NCBI RefSeq assembly: GCF_002165775.1
Contig: NZ_NDYP01000001.1
Span: forward strand, 118,545 to 182,544
Length of the DNA: 64,000 nucleotides
Source: Campylobacter concisus
GTDB taxonomy: Bacteria > Campylobacterota > Campylobacteria > Campylobacterales > Campylobacteraceae
Direction: 5' to 3'
In this document: positions 61,781-64,000 of the stretch, piece by piece
Position numbering within the stretch: position 1 is the first letter of the stretch
Layout of the letters: the number at the start of each line of letters is the position of its first letter
The notes under the pieces: generated by a model
Databases searched by the model: none
What the model saw: the letters and a program-made list of their open reading frames with translations, nothing else
What the model was told of the DNA's origin: nothing
Translations under genes and position numbers: made by a program

Positions 61781-64000
61781 TGCCAAAAAGAACAGATATA
61801 AATACTATTTTGCTAATCGGCTCAGGCCCTATCGTCATCGGTCAAGCCTGCGAATTTGACTACTCAGGCACGCAAGCGGCCAAGACACTAAAAGAACTTG
61901 GATACCGCGTAGTGCTTATAAACTCAAACCCAGCCACTATCATGACTGACCCAAATTTTGCCGATGCAACGTATATTGAGCCGATCACAAAAGATAGCAT
62001 TTTAAAGATCATCGAAAAAGAAAATATTGATGCCATCTTGCCAACGATGGGCGGTCAAGTCGCACTAAATGCCGCTATGGAGGTATTTGAGAGTGGTCTT
62101 TTAAAGGATGTGAAATTTCTTGGTGCAAACCCAGAAGCGATAAAAAAGGGCGAAGATAGACAAATTTTTAAAGCAACCATGCAAAAGATCGGCATGGACC
62201 TGCCTGAGAGTAGATATGCTTATAACATGGACGATGCACTAAATGCAGCAAATGAGATAGGCTTCCCGCTAATAATAAGAGCTAGCTATACACTTGGTGG
62301 CGCAGGAAGCGGCGTGGCTTACAATATGGATGAGTTTAAAGAGCTAGCCAACACCGGCCTTGACGCAAGCCCGATACATGAAATTTTGATAGAAGAGAGC
62401 TTGCTTGGCTGGAAAGAGTACGAGATGGAGGTCATTAGAGATAGAAATGACAACTGCATCATCGTCTGCTCGATCGAAAATTTTGACCCAATGGGCGTGC
62501 ATACAGGCGATAGCATTACAGTCGCTCCAGCACTAACACTCACAGATAAAGAGTATCAGGCTATGCGTGACGCTAGCTTTGCCATACTTCGCGAGATCGG
62601 CGTTGATACTGGCGGCAGCAACGTGCAGTTTGCCATAGACCCAAAAAGTGGCCGCATGATCGTTATCGAGATGAATCCACGTGTGAGCCGAAGCTCTGCA
62701 CTTGCCAGTAAAGCCACTGGATATCCGATCGCCAAGGTAGCGACACTGCTAGCAGTTGGTTTTAGCTTAGATGAGATCAAAAACGACATCACAGGCACAC
62801 CTGCTAGCTTTGAGCCGGTTATTGACTACATAGTGACAAAAATTCCACGTTTTACATTTGAGAAATTTCCAGGATCAAACCCATATCTAGGCACTGCGAT
62901 GAAGTCAGTTGGCGAGGTTATGGCCATTGGCAGGACATTTAAAGAGAGTATCCAAAAGGCGCTTTGTAGCCTAGAGCGTGATCTTTGCGGATTTAACAGC
63001 CTTAGTTTAGAGAAAAACGCTTTGATTTATGGCATCAGAAATGCAAATGAGCAGAGAATTTTATACCTAGCACAAGCCTTTAGAGATGGTTTTAGCGTGG
63101 CTGAGGTGCATGAGTTTAGCAAGATTGATCCATGGTTTTTAGAGCAAATTTATGAGATAGTTAAATTTGAAGATAAGATCGACATGGATATCTTAAACAA
63201 CGAAGAGCTACTGCGAGAGGCCAAAAGCATGGGCTTTTCAGACAAAATGATAGCTGTGCTTATAAATGAAAAAGACGATCTTGAGCTTAGTCAAAATGAT
63301 ATCTATTTTGCTAGGCAGAAGCTTGGCATCGAGCTTGAATACAACGAGGTAGATACTTGCGCAGGCGAATTTAAAGCGCTAACGCCGTATCTCTACTCAT
63401 CTACAAATATCACCAAATTTCCTAAAAAAGAGCTTGCAAAAGATGCTAAAAAGGTGATGATAATAGGCGGCGGTCCAAACAGGATCGGCCAGGGTATAGA
63501 GTTTGACTACTGCTGCGTGCATGCAAGCTACGCGCTAAGAGACCTTGGCGTAAAAACGATAATGTACAACTGCAACCCAGAAACCGTCTCAACCGACTAT
63601 GATACGAGCGATATTTTGTACTTTGAGCCGATAGATTTTGAGCATGTTAGATCAGTCATCGAGCGTGAAAAGCCAGACGGCGTGATCGTGCATTTTGGTG
63701 GCCAAACACCGCTTAAATTTGCAAAGCGCCTAAGCGTGATCGGCGCTAAGATCATCGGAACAACTGCAAGAGTGATCGACGTGGCCGAAGATAGAAAGAA
63801 ATTTAGCGAATTTATAAATAAAATTGGCGTTCTTCAACCTAAAAATGATACCGCCACTAGCTTAGAAGAAGCCTTGCAAAAGGCCGCCACTATCGGCTAT
63901 CCAGTGCTTGTTCGCCCAAGCTACGTTTTAGGCGGCAGGGCGATGAGAAGGGTGCATAACGAGAGCGAGCTAAAAGAGTATATGAGCGAGGCGGTAAAGG
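61780..64000 (+). CDS. carB: Carbamoyl-phosphate synthase large subunit, 5' part
   Basis: About 740 of the expected 1080 residues are visible; the gene runs off the right edge. It makes carbamoyl phosphate for arginine and pyrimidines. N-terminal half: [42 protein letters not shown] and [20 protein letters not shown] of the first ATP-grasp unit, with the phosphate loop in YTLGGAGSG. The second synthetase half has begun: [48 protein letters not shown] and [16 protein letters not shown] overlaps the mreC stop. Confidence 0.97.
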   Translation, partial: MPKRTDINTILLIGSGPIVIGQACEFDYSGTQAAKTLKELGYRVVLINSNPATIMTDPNFADATYIEPITKDSILKIIEKENIDAILPTMGGQVALNAAMEVFESGLLKDVKFLGANPEAIKKGEDRQIFKATMQKIGMDLPESRYAYNMDDALNAANEIGFPLIIRASYTLGGAGSGVAYNMDEFKELANTGLDASPIHEILIEESLLGWKEYEMEVIRDRNDNCIIVCSIENFDPMGVHTGDSITVAPALTLTDKEYQAMRDASFAILREIGVDTGGSNVQFAIDPKSGRMIVIEMNPRVSRSSALASKATGYPIAKVATLLAVGFSLDEIKNDITGTPASFEPVIDYIVTKIPRFTFEKFPGSNPYLGTAMKSVGEVMAIGRTFKESIQKALCSLERDLCGFNSLSLEKNALIYGIRNANEQRILYLAQAFRDGFSVAEVHEFSKIDPWFLEQIYEIVKFEDKIDMDILNNEELLREAKSMGFSDKMIAVLINEKDDLELSQNDIYFARQKLGIELEYNEVDTCAGEFKALTPYLYSSTNITKFPKKELAKDAKKVMIIGGGPNRIGQGIEFDYCCVHASYALRDLGVKTIMYNCNPETVSTDYDTSDILYFEPIDFEHVRSVIEREKPDGVIVHFGGQTPLKFAKRLSVIGAKIIGTTARVIDVAEDRKKFSEFINKIGVLQPKNDTATSLEEALQKAATIGYPVLVRPSYVLGGRAMRRVHNESELKEYMSEAVK

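Overview
The window looks like part of a Campylobacter chromosome, most likely from the C. concisus/showae side of the genus. The reasons are low G+C, many TTG and GTG starts, a CmeABC-type RND efflux operon behind a TetR regulator, nifS-nifU as the Fe-S assembly pair, MqnP of the futalosine menaquinone route, a SPFH protein next to ilvE, and the order fabZ-lpxA-clpX-mreB-mreC-carB. The genus is inferred by recognising proteins and gene order; no search was run. No rRNA, tRNA, CRISPR array or insertion sequence was seen.

Layout. 1-1837 (minus): the start of a glutathionylspermidine-synthase-like gene, a UPF0323 lipoprotein, an HTH/coiled-coil protein and rpsU. 1976-9979 (plus): ccoG, then a TetR regulator, a 24-bp operator-like palindrome, and the adaptor, pump and outer-membrane channel of an RND efflux system, ending at a strong stem-loop. 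10071-20430 (plus): a strongly A+T-rich accessory island. 20660-22861: nifS-nifU. 22892-24984 (minus): miaA and an FAD oxidoreductase. 25075-41455 (plus): housekeeping genes in tightly packed operons, namely mqnP, moaA-queE-queD, rsmE, rpmE-rsmI, rlmB, an aminotransferase, hom, yraN, trxA, trxB, dapB, a broken small gene and purF. 42237-47548 (minus): two small membrane proteins, hisIE, a SPFH protein, ilvE, a DsbA-like protein, bcp and a tautomerase. 48064-51372 (minus): a giant DUF748/AsmA-like protein. 51545-56248 (plus): a five-gene nickel/peptide ABC importer. 56276-64000 (plus): queH, fabZ, lpxA, clpX, mreB, mreC and the first two thirds of carB.

The most interesting region is the 10-kb island. 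Its core is an 1169-residue protein with a class-3 lipase domain (GHSLGG motif) and, near the C-terminus, a short Cys/His segment that resembles a PAAR-like element. It is preceded by a lipoprotein, which is the usual arrangement of a type VI secretion lipase effector and its periplasmic immunity protein. The lipoprotein gene is duplicated. The upstream copy is followed by a 45-codon stub of the effector gene, so two near-identical direct repeats flank a diverged immunity core. Downstream are a 1257-residue protein and a 455-residue membrane-anchored protein that I cannot assign. After them comes a decayed fragment of the 1257-residue gene. Truncated copies at both ends suggest an effector-immunity cassette array that grows and shrinks by recombination. 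No vgrG, hcp or structural T6SS gene lies in the window, so the link to secretion is inference.

Other points of interest are an in-frame TAG in a small DUF2314-like gene after dapB, a QueE with unusual cysteine spacing, and operator-like palindromes upstream of the efflux operon, the nickel/peptide importer and ilvE.
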